A stretch of DNA of 64,000 bases from the NCBI GenBank assembly GCA_045535505.1, contig JAZSLU010000004.1, positions 62,001 through 126,000 on the forward strand, given 5' to 3'. The notes below the pieces were generated by a model. It saw nothing but the letters and a program-made list of their open reading frames with translations, had not been told where the DNA came from and made no database searches. The stretch is from CAKSST01 sp045535505 (GTDB lineage Bacteria; Bacillota; Clostridia; Oscillospirales; Acutalibacteraceae). Shown here piece by piece: positions 16,845-26,181 of this stretch. Numbering within the stretch: position 1 is the stretch's first letter; every line of letters starts with the position of its first letter. The position numbers and the translations under genes are program-made.

Positions 16845-19640
16845 ATGGACAGGGATTTCGACAAGACGCTTAATTTACCTTATACCGAGTTTCCCATGCG
16901 CGCAGGGCTTCCTGTAAGAGAGCCTGAGGCTCTTAAAGCATGGCAAGAAGACAAAGTTTATGAGCAGTTAATGGAGCATAACGACGGTAAGCCGCTTTAT
17001 GTTTTACATGACGGCCCTCCGTATGCTAACGGAAAAATACATCTCGGCACAGCATTAAACAAATGCTTAAAAGACTTTGTTTTGCGCTATAAAAATATGA
17101 GCGGCTTTAAAGCACCTTATATTCCGGGATACGATACACACGGTCTGCCCACCGAGCTTAAGGCAAGAAAACACGCTGGTAAAGAGCAAAGTGAACATGC
17201 AACCCCCTTGCAGCTTAGAAAACTTTGCCGTGATTTTGCAAACACCTTTGCCGACCAGCAAAGAGTTCAGTTTGAAAGATTGGGCATTCTCGGTGATTGG
17301 GATAACCCCTACAAAACCTTAACAAGCGACTATGTTGCCCGTCAGATTGAGGTTTTTGGCACAATGGCAGAAAAAGGCTATATCTATAAAGGCTTAAAAC
17401 CTGTTTACTGGTGTCCTGAATGTCAAACAGCACTTGCTGAGGCCGAAATCGAGTATGCAGAAGATCCCTGCTATTCAATATATGTAAAATTCCCCGTTAT
17501 CGGCGATATGAAGGTTCTCGAAGAACTCGGTGCCGAAAAGGGAAAAACAAGCTTTGTTATTTGGACAACAACCACGTGGACTCTGCCCGCAAACCTTGCA
17601 ATTTGTCTTGGACCCGAGTATGAGTATTGTGTTGTTAAGGCAAATGACGAGTATTATGTAATGGCTAAAGAGCTTGTTGCAAATACAATGGCTGCTGCCG
17701 AAATTGAGCAGTACGAAATTCTTGGCTCAACATCAGGCGCAGAACTTGAACTTTTAAAAACAAAACACCCCTTTATCGATCGCGAGTCACTTGTAATCGT
17801 GGGCGACCACGTCACCTTGGAAAGCGGTACAGGCTGTGTTCATACCGCCCCCGGTCATGGTGTTGATGACTTTGAGGTTTGCCGCAAATATGAGCAGATT
17901 GAAATGGTTGTTCCGGTTGACAGCAAGGGTGTGTTGACCGAAGAGGCAGGTCGTTTTGCAGGTCTTTCAACCGATGATGCAAACAAAGCAATCGCAACCT
18001 GGCTTGATGAAAATAATTACCTCTTTGCAATCAAAAAGATTGTTCACCCCTATCCGCATTGTTGGCGTTGTCATTCGCCCATTCTTTTCCGCGCTACACC
18101 TCAATGGTTCTGCTCAATTTCTGCAATAGCAGATAAAGCAATCGAGGCAATCAAGAGCGTTAACTGGGTTCCCGGCTGGGGCGAAGACCGCATAGCAGGT
18201 ATGGTTAAAGACCGAAGCGACTGGTGTATTTCTCGTCAGCGTATATGGGGCGTTGCGCTCCCCATTTTCTACTGCAAAGATTGCGGCAAAGAAATTATTT
18301 CTAAACAAACCATTCAAAATGTTGCAGATATTGTAAGAGAAAAAGGCGCAGATGCTTGGTACGAACTCGAAGCGGCAGACCTTTTGCCCGCAGACTACAC
18401 CTGCCCCCATTGTAACGGTAAAGAATTCACAAAAGAAACCGATATTATGGACGTTTGGTTCGACTCCGGCGTTTCACATGCTGCTGTTATGGAACAGCGT
18501 GACGAGCTTACAAGCCCCGCTGACCTTTATTTAGAGGGTGCTGACCAGTACCGTGGTTGGTTCCAGTCATCACTTCTCACAAGCGTTGCAACCAACGGCA
18601 TTGCTCCCTACAAAAACGTTGTTACACACGGTTGGGTTGTTGACGGTCAGGGCAGAAAAATGTCTAAGTCTGAGGGTAATGTTATCATTCCTGACGATGT
18701 TGTTAAACAGTACGGTGCAGATATTCTGCGTTTGTGGGTTGCATCAAGTGACTACCATGCAGACATCCGCGTTTCTAACGACATTCTTAAACAAATGTCA
18801 GAAATTTACCGTAAAATCCGTAATACCGCACGTTTCATTCTCGGCAACTTGGGCGATTTCAATCCCGATACCGACATGGTGGACGACAGCGCTCTTTGCG
18901 AGATTGATAAATGGGCACTTGCACGTCTTGATGAACTCATTGCACGTTGCACCGATGCTTATGAAAATTATGAATATCACCTTATCTATCACGCAGTTCA
19001 CAACTTCTGCGTTGTTGATATGAGTAACTTCTATCTTGACGTGTTGAAAGACCGCCTTTATGTTGAGGCGGCAAACAGTGTAACAAGAAAGGCAGCACAA
19101 ACCACAATTTATAAGGTTTTGGATAAACTTTGTCGCCTTATTGCACCAATTCTTTCTTACACATCAGACGAAATTTGGAAGTTTATGCCTCACACCAAAG
19201 ATTGCGATACTCGCAACATTATCTTCAATGATATGCCAAAAGCTGAGGGATTGGCTGACGAGACCTTTATGGCTCGCTGGGAGAAAATTCACGCTTTGCG
19301 CGAAGATGCAAAAAAAGCTTTGGAAGAGGCAAGAACACAAAAAATTATCGGCGCACCTTTGGATGCTGCTGTTACAGTCTTTGCCGATGGCGATATGTAT
19401 GATTTTGTGTGTGAAAATAAAGACCTCTTAAAGAGCGTGTTTATCGTATCGCAACTCAATATCGAAAAAGGAAAAGGCGGCGACATTACAGGTGATACCG
19501 GTATCGGTCTTAGCGTTGCCAAAGCGGCAGGTAATAAGTGCTGTCGTTGCTGGGCTTATTCTGAATGGACAGACTCAAAAGCAGAACACGAAGGCCTTTG
19601 TGAGCGCTGTGCAGCAGTTGTTGACCAGCTTGATAAATAA
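16845..19640 (+). CDS. ileS: Isoleucyl-tRNA synthetase, 931 aa
   Basis: This is a class Ia synthetase charging tRNA-Ile. It has the HIGH-like motif GKIHLGTAL, a CP1 editing domain (WTTTTWTLPANLAI and GTGCVHTAPGHGVDDF), the KMSKS motif as KMSKSEGN, an anticodon-binding domain, and a C-terminal zinc finger with CCRCW...CERC. The internal zinc cysteines CPEC and CKDC are also present. The length is typical of the bacterial mupirocin-sensitive class. Only 32 bp separate it from divIVA and no T-box leader is visible, so it appears to be read from an upstream promoter. Confidence 0.98.
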   Translation: MDRDFDKTLNLPYTEFPMRAGLPVREPEALKAWQEDKVYEQLMEHNDGKPLYVLHDGPPYANGKIHLGTALNKCLKDFVLRYKNMSGFKAPYIPGYDTHGLPTELKARKHAGKEQSEHATPLQLRKLCRDFANTFADQQRVQFERLGILGDWDNPYKTLTSDYVARQIEVFGTMAEKGYIYKGLKPVYWCPECQTALAEAEIEYAEDPCYSIYVKFPVIGDMKVLEELGAEKGKTSFVIWTTTTWTLPANLAICLGPEYEYCVVKANDEYYVMAKELVANTMAAAEIEQYEILGSTSGAELELLKTKHPFIDRESLVIVGDHVTLESGTGCVHTAPGHGVDDFEVCRKYEQIEMVVPVDSKGVLTEEAGRFAGLSTDDANKAIATWLDENNYLFAIKKIVHPYPHCWRCHSPILFRATPQWFCSISAIADKAIEAIKSVNWVPGWGEDRIAGMVKDRSDWCISRQRIWGVALPIFYCKDCGKEIISKQTIQNVADIVREKGADAWYELEAADLLPADYTCPHCNGKEFTKETDIMDVWFDSGVSHAAVMEQRDELTSPADLYLEGADQYRGWFQSSLLTSVATNGIAPYKNVVTHGWVVDGQGRKMSKSEGNVIIPDDVVKQYGADILRLWVASSDYHADIRVSNDILKQMSEIYRKIRNTARFILGNLGDFNPDTDMVDDSALCEIDKWALARLDELIARCTDAYENYEYHLIYHAVHNFCVVDMSNFYLDVLKDRLYVEAANSVTRKAAQTTIYKVLDKLCRLIAPILSYTSDEIWKFMPHTKDCDTRNIIFNDMPKAEGLADETFMARWEKIHALREDAKKALEEARTQKIIGAPLDAAVTVFADGDMYDFVCENKDLLKSVFIVSQLNIEKGKGGDITGDTGIGLSVAKAAGNKCCRCWAYSEWTDSKAEHEGLCERCAAVVDQLDK

Positions 19641-19660
19641 AAGTTTAAGGAAAAAAAGAT

Positions 19661-20170
19661 ATGATTTCTTGTATTCTTGCGTTGGTAACGGGTGCAGTAT
19701 TGCTCGTTGCAGACCAGCTTACTAAAAATTATATAGTTGCAAATTTCACCTTGGGCCAAACCTATCCCGCAGTAGAAGGTCTGTTCGACTTTACCTACAT
19801 TCACAATAAGGGCGGCGCCTGGGGTATGATGAATACACATCCGTGGTTGCTTTTGTCACTTGCAGCATTGATTACGGTCGTTTGCATAATGTTGCTGGTA
19901 AAATATAAATCACAAAGCAAATTGATGTTCTGGGCACTCACCCTGGTGCTCTCGGGCGGACTGGGCAATATTATTGACCGCATTTTCCGCTCACATCATT
20001 CGGTTGTAGATTTTATTGACGTCAGCTTTATAGAATTTCCGGTTTTCAACGTTGCAGACTGTGCGGTTTGCATAGGTGCGGGCTTGCTTATTTTGTTCTT
20101 TGTGATTGATATCATAAAAACAGGCAAAAACGAGCCTAAAAAGTCCTTTAAAACGCATATTCACGAATAA
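19661..20170 (+). CDS. lspA: Lipoprotein signal peptidase (signal peptidase II), 169 aa
   Basis: LspA is an integral membrane aspartyl protease that cleaves prolipoproteins after lipidation. Four hydrophobic segments are visible. The conserved blocks are DQLTKNYI, HNKGGAWG, the catalytic GGLGNIIDR and VDFIDV, and FNVADCAV. The stop and the rluD start share a base (TAATG), so the two are coupled. lspA-rluD adjacency downstream of ileS is a classic bacterial arrangement. Confidence 0.97.
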   Translation: MISCILALVTGAVLLVADQLTKNYIVANFTLGQTYPAVEGLFDFTYIHNKGGAWGMMNTHPWLLLSLAALITVVCIMLLVKYKSQSKLMFWALTLVLSGGLGNIIDRIFRSHHSVVDFIDVSFIEFPVFNVADCAVCIGAGLLILFFVIDIIKTGKNEPKKSFKTHIHE

Positions 20171-21072
20171 TGGAACAAAGAGAGTTTGTTTGTGACCAAA
20201 CCGGCGAGAGATTGGATGTGTTTTTGTCACGTTGTCTTGATATAAGCCGTTCTGCCGCCGCAAATATGGCGGAAGATGGGCTTGTTTCGGTGGGCGGTAA
20301 AACCTGCGCCAAAAATCTGCGCTTAAAAGAGGGCGATGTGGTTGTAGCAACCATACTGCCTTTGCGAAGTGCCGAAGCCATTGCACAGGATATACCTCTT
20401 GATATCGTTTACGAAGATGACAGTCTGCTTGTGGTAAATAAGCCAAAAGGCATGGTTGTTCACCCCGCCGCAGGAAATTATGAGGGCACATTGGTTAACG
20501 CTTTGCTTTTTCATTGTCCTAACAGTTTGTCGGGCATAAACGGTGTCGCAAGACCTGGCATTGTTCACCGCATTGATAAAGATACGAGCGGTTTGCTTAT
20601 GGTGGCAAAAAATGATGCTGCTCATAACAACCTTGCAAAACAGGTCAAAGACCATACGGTTTGCAGACAGTACGAGGCGATTGTCCGCGGTCACTTAAAA
20701 GAACAAAAGGGAACCATTAATGCACCAATCGGCCGTCATCCCACAAAGCGTAAGCAGATGACTGTTACCGACAAAAATTCTCGCAATGCCGTAACACATT
20801 ATGAAGTTGTGGCAGAGTATAAAGAATATACCCACATAAGACTGCGCTTGGAAACAGGCCGCACCCATCAAATCAGGGTGCACATGGCACATATCGGACA
20901 TTCGGTTGCAGGTGACAGTGTTTACGGTGGTGCAAAACAACCCAAAGGGCTTAACGGACAATGCCTACACGCAAAAAAGTTGGGTTTTGTTCATCCCAAA
21001 ACTAATGAGTATATGGAGTTTGACAGCCCACTCCCTGAATATTTTACTGAGTTTTTAAAGAGGTTAGATTAA
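20170..21072 (+). CDS. rluD: RluA/RluD-family pseudouridine synthase, 300 aa
   Basis: It has an N-terminal S4 RNA-binding domain (about 12-60) and a C-terminal RluA-type catalytic domain. The catalytic Asp lies in RIDKDTSGLLMVAKND, and the family blocks GMVVHPAAG and GRTHQIRVHM are clear. The likely target is 23S rRNA helix 69, by family. The start and stop both overlap neighbours by one base (TAATG at 20168 and 21070), making lspA-rluD-HAD a tightly coupled set. Confidence 0.94.
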   Translation: MEQREFVCDQTGERLDVFLSRCLDISRSAAANMAEDGLVSVGGKTCAKNLRLKEGDVVVATILPLRSAEAIAQDIPLDIVYEDDSLLVVNKPKGMVVHPAAGNYEGTLVNALLFHCPNSLSGINGVARPGIVHRIDKDTSGLLMVAKNDAAHNNLAKQVKDHTVCRQYEAIVRGHLKEQKGTINAPIGRHPTKRKQMTVTDKNSRNAVTHYEVVAEYKEYTHIRLRLETGRTHQIRVHMAHIGHSVAGDSVYGGAKQPKGLNGQCLHAKKLGFVHPKTNEYMEFDSPLPEYFTEFLKRLD

Positions 21073-21905
21073 TGGGCGTTTTTGACGGTTGCCTTTTAGT
21101 TTCCGATATTGACGGAACACTGCTTCATCACGGCACCATTGCACAAAAAAACATTGAAGCAATAAGATATTTTGAGGCAAACGGCGGCTATTTTACTGTT
21201 GCAACAGGCAGAGGCATAGGCGCTTTTGACCAAGAGTATAAAATGAGCGAAGCAAACGTTCCCGCTATTGGAATTCACGGCGGTACGGTTTATGATTTTG
21301 CAAAAAAAGAAACGTTATATCTCAATGCGCTCGGCGAGGAAGATAAACAAGCAATTATCGCCCTTGCAAAGCAGTTTTCACAGATGGGGTTTGAGGTTTT
21401 TTGCGATGGCACAATGAATATATGCCGTCGCAGTCCCGATATCGACTGGCACGCTCAATATGAGCACGTTAATGCAACATACGAACCTATTGAAAATATT
21501 ATGGACCGTTCTTGGTCAAAGGTCGTTTTCTCAACCGAAAACGGTATGGGGCAAAAAATGCTCGAATATTCGCAAACATTAAAAACCGATAAAGGCGCTT
21601 TTCATATAACAAATGCAGTGCTTGTAAAACTGCTCGAGTTGTATCCCGCATCAAATAAAAAAAGTAAAGCAATGCACTTTTTGGCTGACTATCTCGGTGT
21701 ATCTCACGATAGGGTTTTTGCAATAGGTGACTATTACAATGATATTGATATGATTGAAAAAGCAAAAATCGGCGCCGCGGTAAAAGATTCGCCCAAAGAG
21801 ATAATAAATGCATCAAAATATGTAACCAAAGCCTCCTGTCAGGAGGGTGCTGTGGCTGAGTTTATTTATTATATTGAAGACCAACTCAAAAACGGCAGAT
21901 TATAA
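21072..21905 (+). CDS. Cof-type HAD-superfamily hydrolase, 277 aa
   Basis: This is a phosphatase-like protein of the Cof/HAD-IIB group. Motif I is SDIDGTLLHHG. A C2-type cap domain occupies the middle, and the C-terminal FAIGDYYNDIDMIEKA is motif IV with the metal-binding acidic pair. The substrate is probably a sugar phosphate or related small molecule and cannot be fixed. It is translationally coupled to rluD and seems to end the long co-directional block. Confidence 0.9.
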   Translation: MGVFDGCLLVSDIDGTLLHHGTIAQKNIEAIRYFEANGGYFTVATGRGIGAFDQEYKMSEANVPAIGIHGGTVYDFAKKETLYLNALGEEDKQAIIALAKQFSQMGFEVFCDGTMNICRRSPDIDWHAQYEHVNATYEPIENIMDRSWSKVVFSTENGMGQKMLEYSQTLKTDKGAFHITNAVLVKLLELYPASNKKSKAMHFLADYLGVSHDRVFAIGDYYNDIDMIEKAKIGAAVKDSPKEIINASKYVTKASCQEGAVAEFIYYIEDQLKNGRL

Positions 21906-21970
21906 ACTAACTGATTTTATCCGAAATACAATAGCGGATTTTATCTGATAAAGAGAAAACAAGAAGGGAA

Positions 21971-22825
21971 ATGAAAAAAGCTATGGATAATGCTACCAAA
22001 AAGCAGCTGGAAATTACAGCTTGCAGGGTAAGAATGGGCATAATTGAAGGCACCCACAGTGCAAAATCCGGTCATCCGGGCGGCTCACTGTCTGCTACCG
22101 AAATTCTTACCTATCTGTTTTTCAAAGAGATGAACATTGACCCCAAAAATCCCAAAATGGAAAACCGTGACAGATTTGTTCTTTCAAAAGGACACATCGC
22201 ACCCGGTTACTATTCTGTTTTGGCACAGCGCGGTTTCTTCCCCGTTGAAGACCTTAAAACCTTGCGTAAGGTTGGCTCATATTTGCAGGGTCACCCCGAT
22301 ATGAAGAAAATCCCCGGTGTTGACATGTCATCAGGCTCACTCGGTCAGGGCATTTCAGCAGCTACCGGTATGGCTCTTTCTGCAAAGCACTTTAACAGCG
22401 GCTTTAAAGTATATACCGTACTCGGTGACGGCGAAATTCAAGAAGGTCAAGTTTGGGAAGCAGCAATGTTTGCGGCTCATAAAAATCTTGGCAACTTGGT
22501 TGCTTTTGTTGATAACAATAACCTTCAAATTGACGGTACAATAGAAGAGGTTAACTCGCCCTATCCTATCGACAAGAAGTTTGAAGCATTCAACTGGCAT
22601 GTTATCAATATCGACGGTCATGATTTCGACCAAATTGAAGCTGCATTGGCAGAGGCTGCAACAATTCAAGATAAACCTGTTGCAATTATCGCAAAAACAG
22701 TAAAAGGCAAAGGCGTATCCTTTATGGAGAACCAGTGCTCATGGCACGGTACCGCCCCCAATGACGAACAGTATGAGAAGGCTATGGCCGAATTGCAGGC
22801 GCAGTTAGACGCCTTAACAAAGTAA
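21971..22825 (+). CDS. Transketolase, N-terminal (TPP-binding) subunit, 284 aa
   Basis: This is the half of a split transketolase that binds thiamine diphosphate. It shows HSAKSGHPGGSLSATEIL, FVLSKGHIAPG, GSLGQGISAATGMA and the TPP motif GDGEIQEGQ...NN. Transketolase shuttles two-carbon units in the non-oxidative pentose phosphate pathway. The C-terminal subunit follows 12 bp later. The first ATG at 21971 sits very close to its GAAGGG; an in-frame ATG at 21983 is an alternative start. Split transketolases are common in Clostridia. Confidence 0.95.
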   Translation: MKKAMDNATKKQLEITACRVRMGIIEGTHSAKSGHPGGSLSATEILTYLFFKEMNIDPKNPKMENRDRFVLSKGHIAPGYYSVLAQRGFFPVEDLKTLRKVGSYLQGHPDMKKIPGVDMSSGSLGQGISAATGMALSAKHFNSGFKVYTVLGDGEIQEGQVWEAAMFAAHKNLGNLVAFVDNNNLQIDGTIEEVNSPYPIDKKFEAFNWHVINIDGHDFDQIEAALAEAATIQDKPVAIIAKTVKGKGVSFMENQCSWHGTAPNDEQYEKAMAELQAQLDALTK

Positions 22826-22837
22826 GAGGTGAAAGAC

Positions 22838-23785
22838 ATGGCTGATATTAAAAAAGAAGCAACTCGTGCAAGTTACGGTAGTGAACTTGCAAAAATCGGT
22901 GCCGAAAGAGATGACTTTGTTGTATTGGATGCTGACCTTGCAGGCGCAACTAAAACAGGTGATTTTAAAAAGGCATTCCCCGAAAGATTTTATGACTGCG
23001 GTATCGCAGAGCAGAATATGGTAAGCATTGCAGCAGGTATTGCCGCAACAGGCAAACGTGTTGTTTGCAGCAGCTTTGCAATGTTTGCAGCAGGACGTGC
23101 TTTCGAGCAGGTAAGAAACTCAATCGGTTATCCCCATCTTAATGTTATCGTAGCAGCAACACACGCAGGTATTTCTGTTGGTGAAGACGGTGCTACTCAC
23201 CAGTGTAACGAGGATATTGCATTAATGCGTACAATCCCCGGTATGACCGTTATCAACCCCGCTGACGATACAGAAGCAAGAGCAGCATTACGTGCCGCTT
23301 TTGATCACGATGGTCCGGTTTATATTCGCTTTGGACGTTTTGCAGTGCCGGTTATCTTCGGTGAGGACTATAAGTTCGAAATCGGCAAAGGTACAGTAAT
23401 GAACGAAGGCACAGACGTTACAATTATCTCAACAGGTCTTTTAACCTATGAGGCAATGATGGCTGCCGAGGCTCTTAAAGCAGAAGGCATTTCTGCTCGT
23501 GTTATCAATATTGCAACAATTAAACCTCTTGATGAGGAAATTGTGCTTAAGGCTGCTAAAGAAACAGGCGCAATCGTTACCGCTGAAGAACATTCAATTA
23601 TCGGCGGTCTTGGTAGCGCAGTTTGCGATGTTGTTAGCGCAAAATGCCCTGTTCCCGTACTCAAACTCGGCATCAATGATGAGTTTGGTGTTTCAGGTCC
23701 TGCAGGCGAACTTCTTGAAAAATACGGCTTGAAAGCCGCAAGCATCGTAAAAATGGCAAAAGATGCTATTGCTCTTAAAAAATAA
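22838..23785 (+). CDS. Transketolase, C-terminal subunit, 315 aa
   Basis: This is the pyrimidine-binding plus C-terminal domain of split transketolase. It has FYDCGIAEQNMVSIAAGIA, THAGISVGEDGATHQ, the TPP-activating glutamate in AEQN, and a Rossmann-like C-terminal domain with EEHSIIGGLGSAV. The ATG at 22838 behind AGAGGTG is preferred to an in-frame GTG at 22829 that overlaps that RBS. It would pair with the preceding subunit to form the active tetramer. Confidence 0.95.
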   Translation: MADIKKEATRASYGSELAKIGAERDDFVVLDADLAGATKTGDFKKAFPERFYDCGIAEQNMVSIAAGIAATGKRVVCSSFAMFAAGRAFEQVRNSIGYPHLNVIVAATHAGISVGEDGATHQCNEDIALMRTIPGMTVINPADDTEARAALRAAFDHDGPVYIRFGRFAVPVIFGEDYKFEIGKGTVMNEGTDVTIISTGLLTYEAMMAAEALKAEGISARVINIATIKPLDEEIVLKAAKETGAIVTAEEHSIIGGLGSAVCDVVSAKCPVPVLKLGINDEFGVSGPAGELLEKYGLKAASIVKMAKDAIALKK

Positions 23786-23803
23786 TTAAATTGTTTTTTA
23801 AAA

Positions 23804-23834
23804 AATACAGCCCACAACTTTTGTGGGCTGTATT
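23804..23834. terminator. Perfect hairpin after transketolase, weak plus-strand T-run
   Basis: AATACAGCCCACAA pairs perfectly with TTGTGGGCTGTATT. On the plus strand it is followed by GCTAAAAATG and not by T residues; on the minus strand it is followed by TTTTTAAAAAAC. It may act as an attenuator or mRNA stabiliser between the transketolase and thiolase genes. Confidence 0.5.
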
Positions 23835-23853
23835 GCTAAAAATGGGGATATGT

Positions 23854-24675
23854 ATGAAAAGCATAGTTGAAATTGAACGCAGTATAAATAAAAAGTTTAG
23901 AAAAACCGTATGGAACGCCTTTGTGGGCGCTGTCAAGGAGTATAAACTTATAAACGAAAATGATAAAATCGCTGTCTGCATTTCGGGAGGTAAGGATTCT
24001 TTTTTGATGGCAAAATGCATACAAGAACTCGCACGTCACAGCGAGGTGCCGTTTAGTGCCGAATATATTTCAATGAACCCCGGATATAATCAGGAAAATT
24101 TTGAACTCATAAAACATAATGCAAAAATTACAGGCATAGATATAAAGTTTTTCGAAACCCCGATTTTTGATGTGGTTAATCAGGCGGGTGGCTCGCCTTG
24201 CTATTTGTGTGCCCGAATGCGTAGGGGATATCTTTACAACTATGCAAAAGAACTTGGCTGTAATAAAATAGCGCTCGGACATCACTTTGATGATGTGATT
24301 GAAACCTTGCTTATTAATATGATGTATGCGAGCGAAATTAAAACAATGATGCCTAAACTTAAAAGCAGAAACTTTGAGGGAATGGAGCTTATTCGTCCGC
24401 TTTACAAGGTAAAAGAGCGTGATATAATTGCTTGGGCAAAGTATAACGAACTTGAATTTTTGCGTTGCGCTTGCCGTTTTACAGAAAAAACCGAGAGCGG
24501 AGAACTTGAATCAAAGCGTAGCGAAATCAAAAAACTTATTGCTGACATAAGAAAAACCAATCCCGATGCAGACAACAGCATTTTCCGCTCACTTCATAAT
24601 GTTAATATAAATGCAATACCGGGTTGGCGTGAACGTGACGGCGAACCGCCTCAAAGTTTTTTAAATAAATATTAA
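23854..24675 (+). CDS. TtcA/TilS-like PP-loop tRNA thiolase family protein, 273 aa
   Basis: The PP-loop SGGKDSFLMAKCIQELA binds ATP and adenylates the target base. CYLCARMRRG holds the Cys-x-x-Cys characteristic of TtcA-type 2-thiolation enzymes, which use a labile Fe-S cluster. GHHFDDVIETLL is a further family block, and a late cysteine is in FLRCACRF. It would thiolate a tRNA base, with C32 the classical TtcA target; in firmicutes the substrate is uncertain. The ATG at 23854 has GGGGAT upstream, while earlier in-frame starts would begin inside the hairpin. Confidence 0.82.
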   Translation: MKSIVEIERSINKKFRKTVWNAFVGAVKEYKLINENDKIAVCISGGKDSFLMAKCIQELARHSEVPFSAEYISMNPGYNQENFELIKHNAKITGIDIKFFETPIFDVVNQAGGSPCYLCARMRRGYLYNYAKELGCNKIALGHHFDDVIETLLINMMYASEIKTMMPKLKSRNFEGMELIRPLYKVKERDIIAWAKYNELEFLRCACRFTEKTESGELESKRSEIKKLIADIRKTNPDADNSIFRSLHNVNINAIPGWRERDGEPPQSFLNKY

Positions 24676-24683
24676 AATGTGTT

Positions 24684-24714
24684 AACACACCCTTGTTTTT
24701 ACAAGCGGTGTGTT
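24684..24714 (+). other. Hairpin overlapping a promoter upstream of the M50 peptidase
   Basis: AACACACC/GGTGTGTT encloses a second stem CTTGT/ACAAG with a TTTT loop. There is no T-run, so it is not a standard terminator. Its 3' half overlaps the -35/spacer of the promoter at 24693-24721. Confidence 0.5.
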
Positions 24715-24721
24715 ATATAAT
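24693..24721 (+). promoter_or_regulatory. Probable promoter for the M50-scpA-scpB run
   Basis: TTGTTT (24693-24698) and TATAAT (24716-24721) are spaced 17 bp. The downstream gene starts 32 bp after the -10. Confidence 0.55.
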
Positions 24722-24753
24722 ATAGTTAATCAATAATAGGGGGAGTATTATCT

Positions 24754-25443
24754 GTGCTTATAAATGCTTTACGTGCAGAAAATTTTGATATAACAGTTGT
24801 AATAATAAATATAATTTCTTCTCTTGCGGTTATTTTTTTAACTTTGCCTATACATGAGTATGCTCACGCATTTGCGGCTAATAAATTGGGTGATCGAACA
24901 GCATACCATATGGGAAGAAACACCCTTAATCCTCTTGCTCATATTGACTATATGGGTGCGGCTTTTATTTTGCTTTTCGGTATTGGTTGGGCAAAACCCG
25001 TTCCGGTTAATGCCTCTAATTTTAAAAACTCAAAAGTAGGTATGGCAATAACTGCAGTCGCAGGTCCCGTTGCCAACATAATCGTGGCGTTTATTGGTAT
25101 GATTTTTGCAAATCTAACCCTGTTTTTGTACTACACCGTTGCAGATTCCGTAATTTTATATTTTGTGTTCTATTTCTTCTTGTCGTTTGCACAAATTAAT
25201 GTTTATCTTGCACTTTTCAACCTCATTCCCATCCCTCCGCTTGATGGTTCGAGGGTGCTTACGGCAATATTGCCGGATAAGGCTTATTATAAATTGATGC
25301 AATATGAAAAATATTCGTTTTTGCTTATTGCTTTTGTAATGTTCTCAAATGTTCTTGACAGACCTTTGGAGATTGCGGCAAACGGCATTTTAACCGCATT
25401 AAACTATGTTGCGGCTGTGCCTTTTGATTTGTTGATGAAATAG
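24754..25443 (+). CDS. Site-2 protease-like M50 membrane metallopeptidase, 229 aa
   Basis: This is a polytopic zinc protease of the small M50B group (similar to Bacillus YwhC-type proteins). The zinc site HEYAH begins at residue 34 in the second membrane segment, and the distal NLIPIPPLDGSRV supplies the third ligand. Five or six hydrophobic segments are visible and there is no PDZ domain. The start is GTG at 24754 with an AGGGGGAG Shine-Dalgarno. It is followed by scpA after 22 bp, a neighbourhood kept in many firmicutes. The substrate is unknown. Confidence 0.9.
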   Translation: MLINALRAENFDITVVIINIISSLAVIFLTLPIHEYAHAFAANKLGDRTAYHMGRNTLNPLAHIDYMGAAFILLFGIGWAKPVPVNASNFKNSKVGMAITAVAGPVANIIVAFIGMIFANLTLFLYYTVADSVILYFVFYFFLSFAQINVYLALFNLIPIPPLDGSRVLTAILPDKAYYKLMQYEKYSFLLIAFVMFSNVLDRPLEIAANGILTALNYVAAVPFDLLMK

Positions 25444-25465
25444 TTTTTTATCGGAGTTATAAATA

Positions 25466-26179
25466 ATGGAAAATGTTTTAAGCTACAAGCTTGAAAGCTT
25501 TGAGGGACCGCTTGATTTGCTTTTACAGCTACTTGCAAAAAACAAACTTAATATATATGATATTGAACTTTCGGTTCTGGTTGAGCAATATCTTGAGCAG
25601 ATTAATGCCATGCGCGATGCTAATATGGATGTCGCAAGTGAATTTTTAGAGATGGCGGCGCGCCTTTTGCATATGAAAACCGTTAGTCTGCTTCCCAAAC
25701 ACGAAGATATTGAGGAACTAAAAGCCGACCTTGCGGGTGAGTTGCTTGAATATGAACTTTGCAGAAAAATTGCGGCACAGCTTCAAGCAATGGGACAAGG
25801 CTTTGACTTGACCGTTCGTACACCAAGTGAGCTGGAATTTCCAAAAACGTACATTCTCAACCACGAAGGAGAAATACTTGTAAACGCATATATGTCGGCT
25901 GTGGGCAGAGGCAAAAGAAGATTACCGCCTCCCCAAGCGGCATTTGACAGAATTGTAGCTAAAAAAATTGTTTCGGTTTCCTCAAAGATTGTGTTCGTTA
26001 TGCGCAAACTTTTTAAAGGCGGCAAAAACAAATTAAGTTCGCTCTATCACGGTGCAAAAAGCCGAAGCGAAATTATTGCCACCTTTTTGGCGGTGCTTGA
26101 ACTTTGCAAAAACAATCGTGTAAAGGTTGAGGGCGAAGCCGAAAACACAACCGTCACCTTATTAAAGGAGAAAAAATAA
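25466..26179 (+). CDS. scpA: Segregation and condensation protein ScpA, 237 aa
   Basis: ScpA is the kleisin that bridges the Smc dimer in the bacterial condensin. The N-terminal block FEGPLDLLLQLLAKNKLNIYDI is diagnostic, followed by the helical YLEMAARLLHMKTVSLLP-like segment (here FLEMAARLLHMKT). The C-terminal winged helix binds the Smc head. scpB starts 2 bp after the stop, as usual. Confidence 0.96.
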   Translation: MENVLSYKLESFEGPLDLLLQLLAKNKLNIYDIELSVLVEQYLEQINAMRDANMDVASEFLEMAARLLHMKTVSLLPKHEDIEELKADLAGELLEYELCRKIAAQLQAMGQGFDLTVRTPSELEFPKTYILNHEGEILVNAYMSAVGRGKRRLPPPQAAFDRIVAKKIVSVSSKIVFVMRKLFKGGKNKLSSLYHGAKSRSEIIATFLAVLELCKNNRVKVEGEAENTTVTLLKEKK

Positions 26180-26181
26180 AA

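Noticed and set aside
23804..24714. Two hairpins as ordinary plus-strand terminators
   Set aside because: Neither is followed by a T-run on the plus strand; listed as attenuator-like or unclear.
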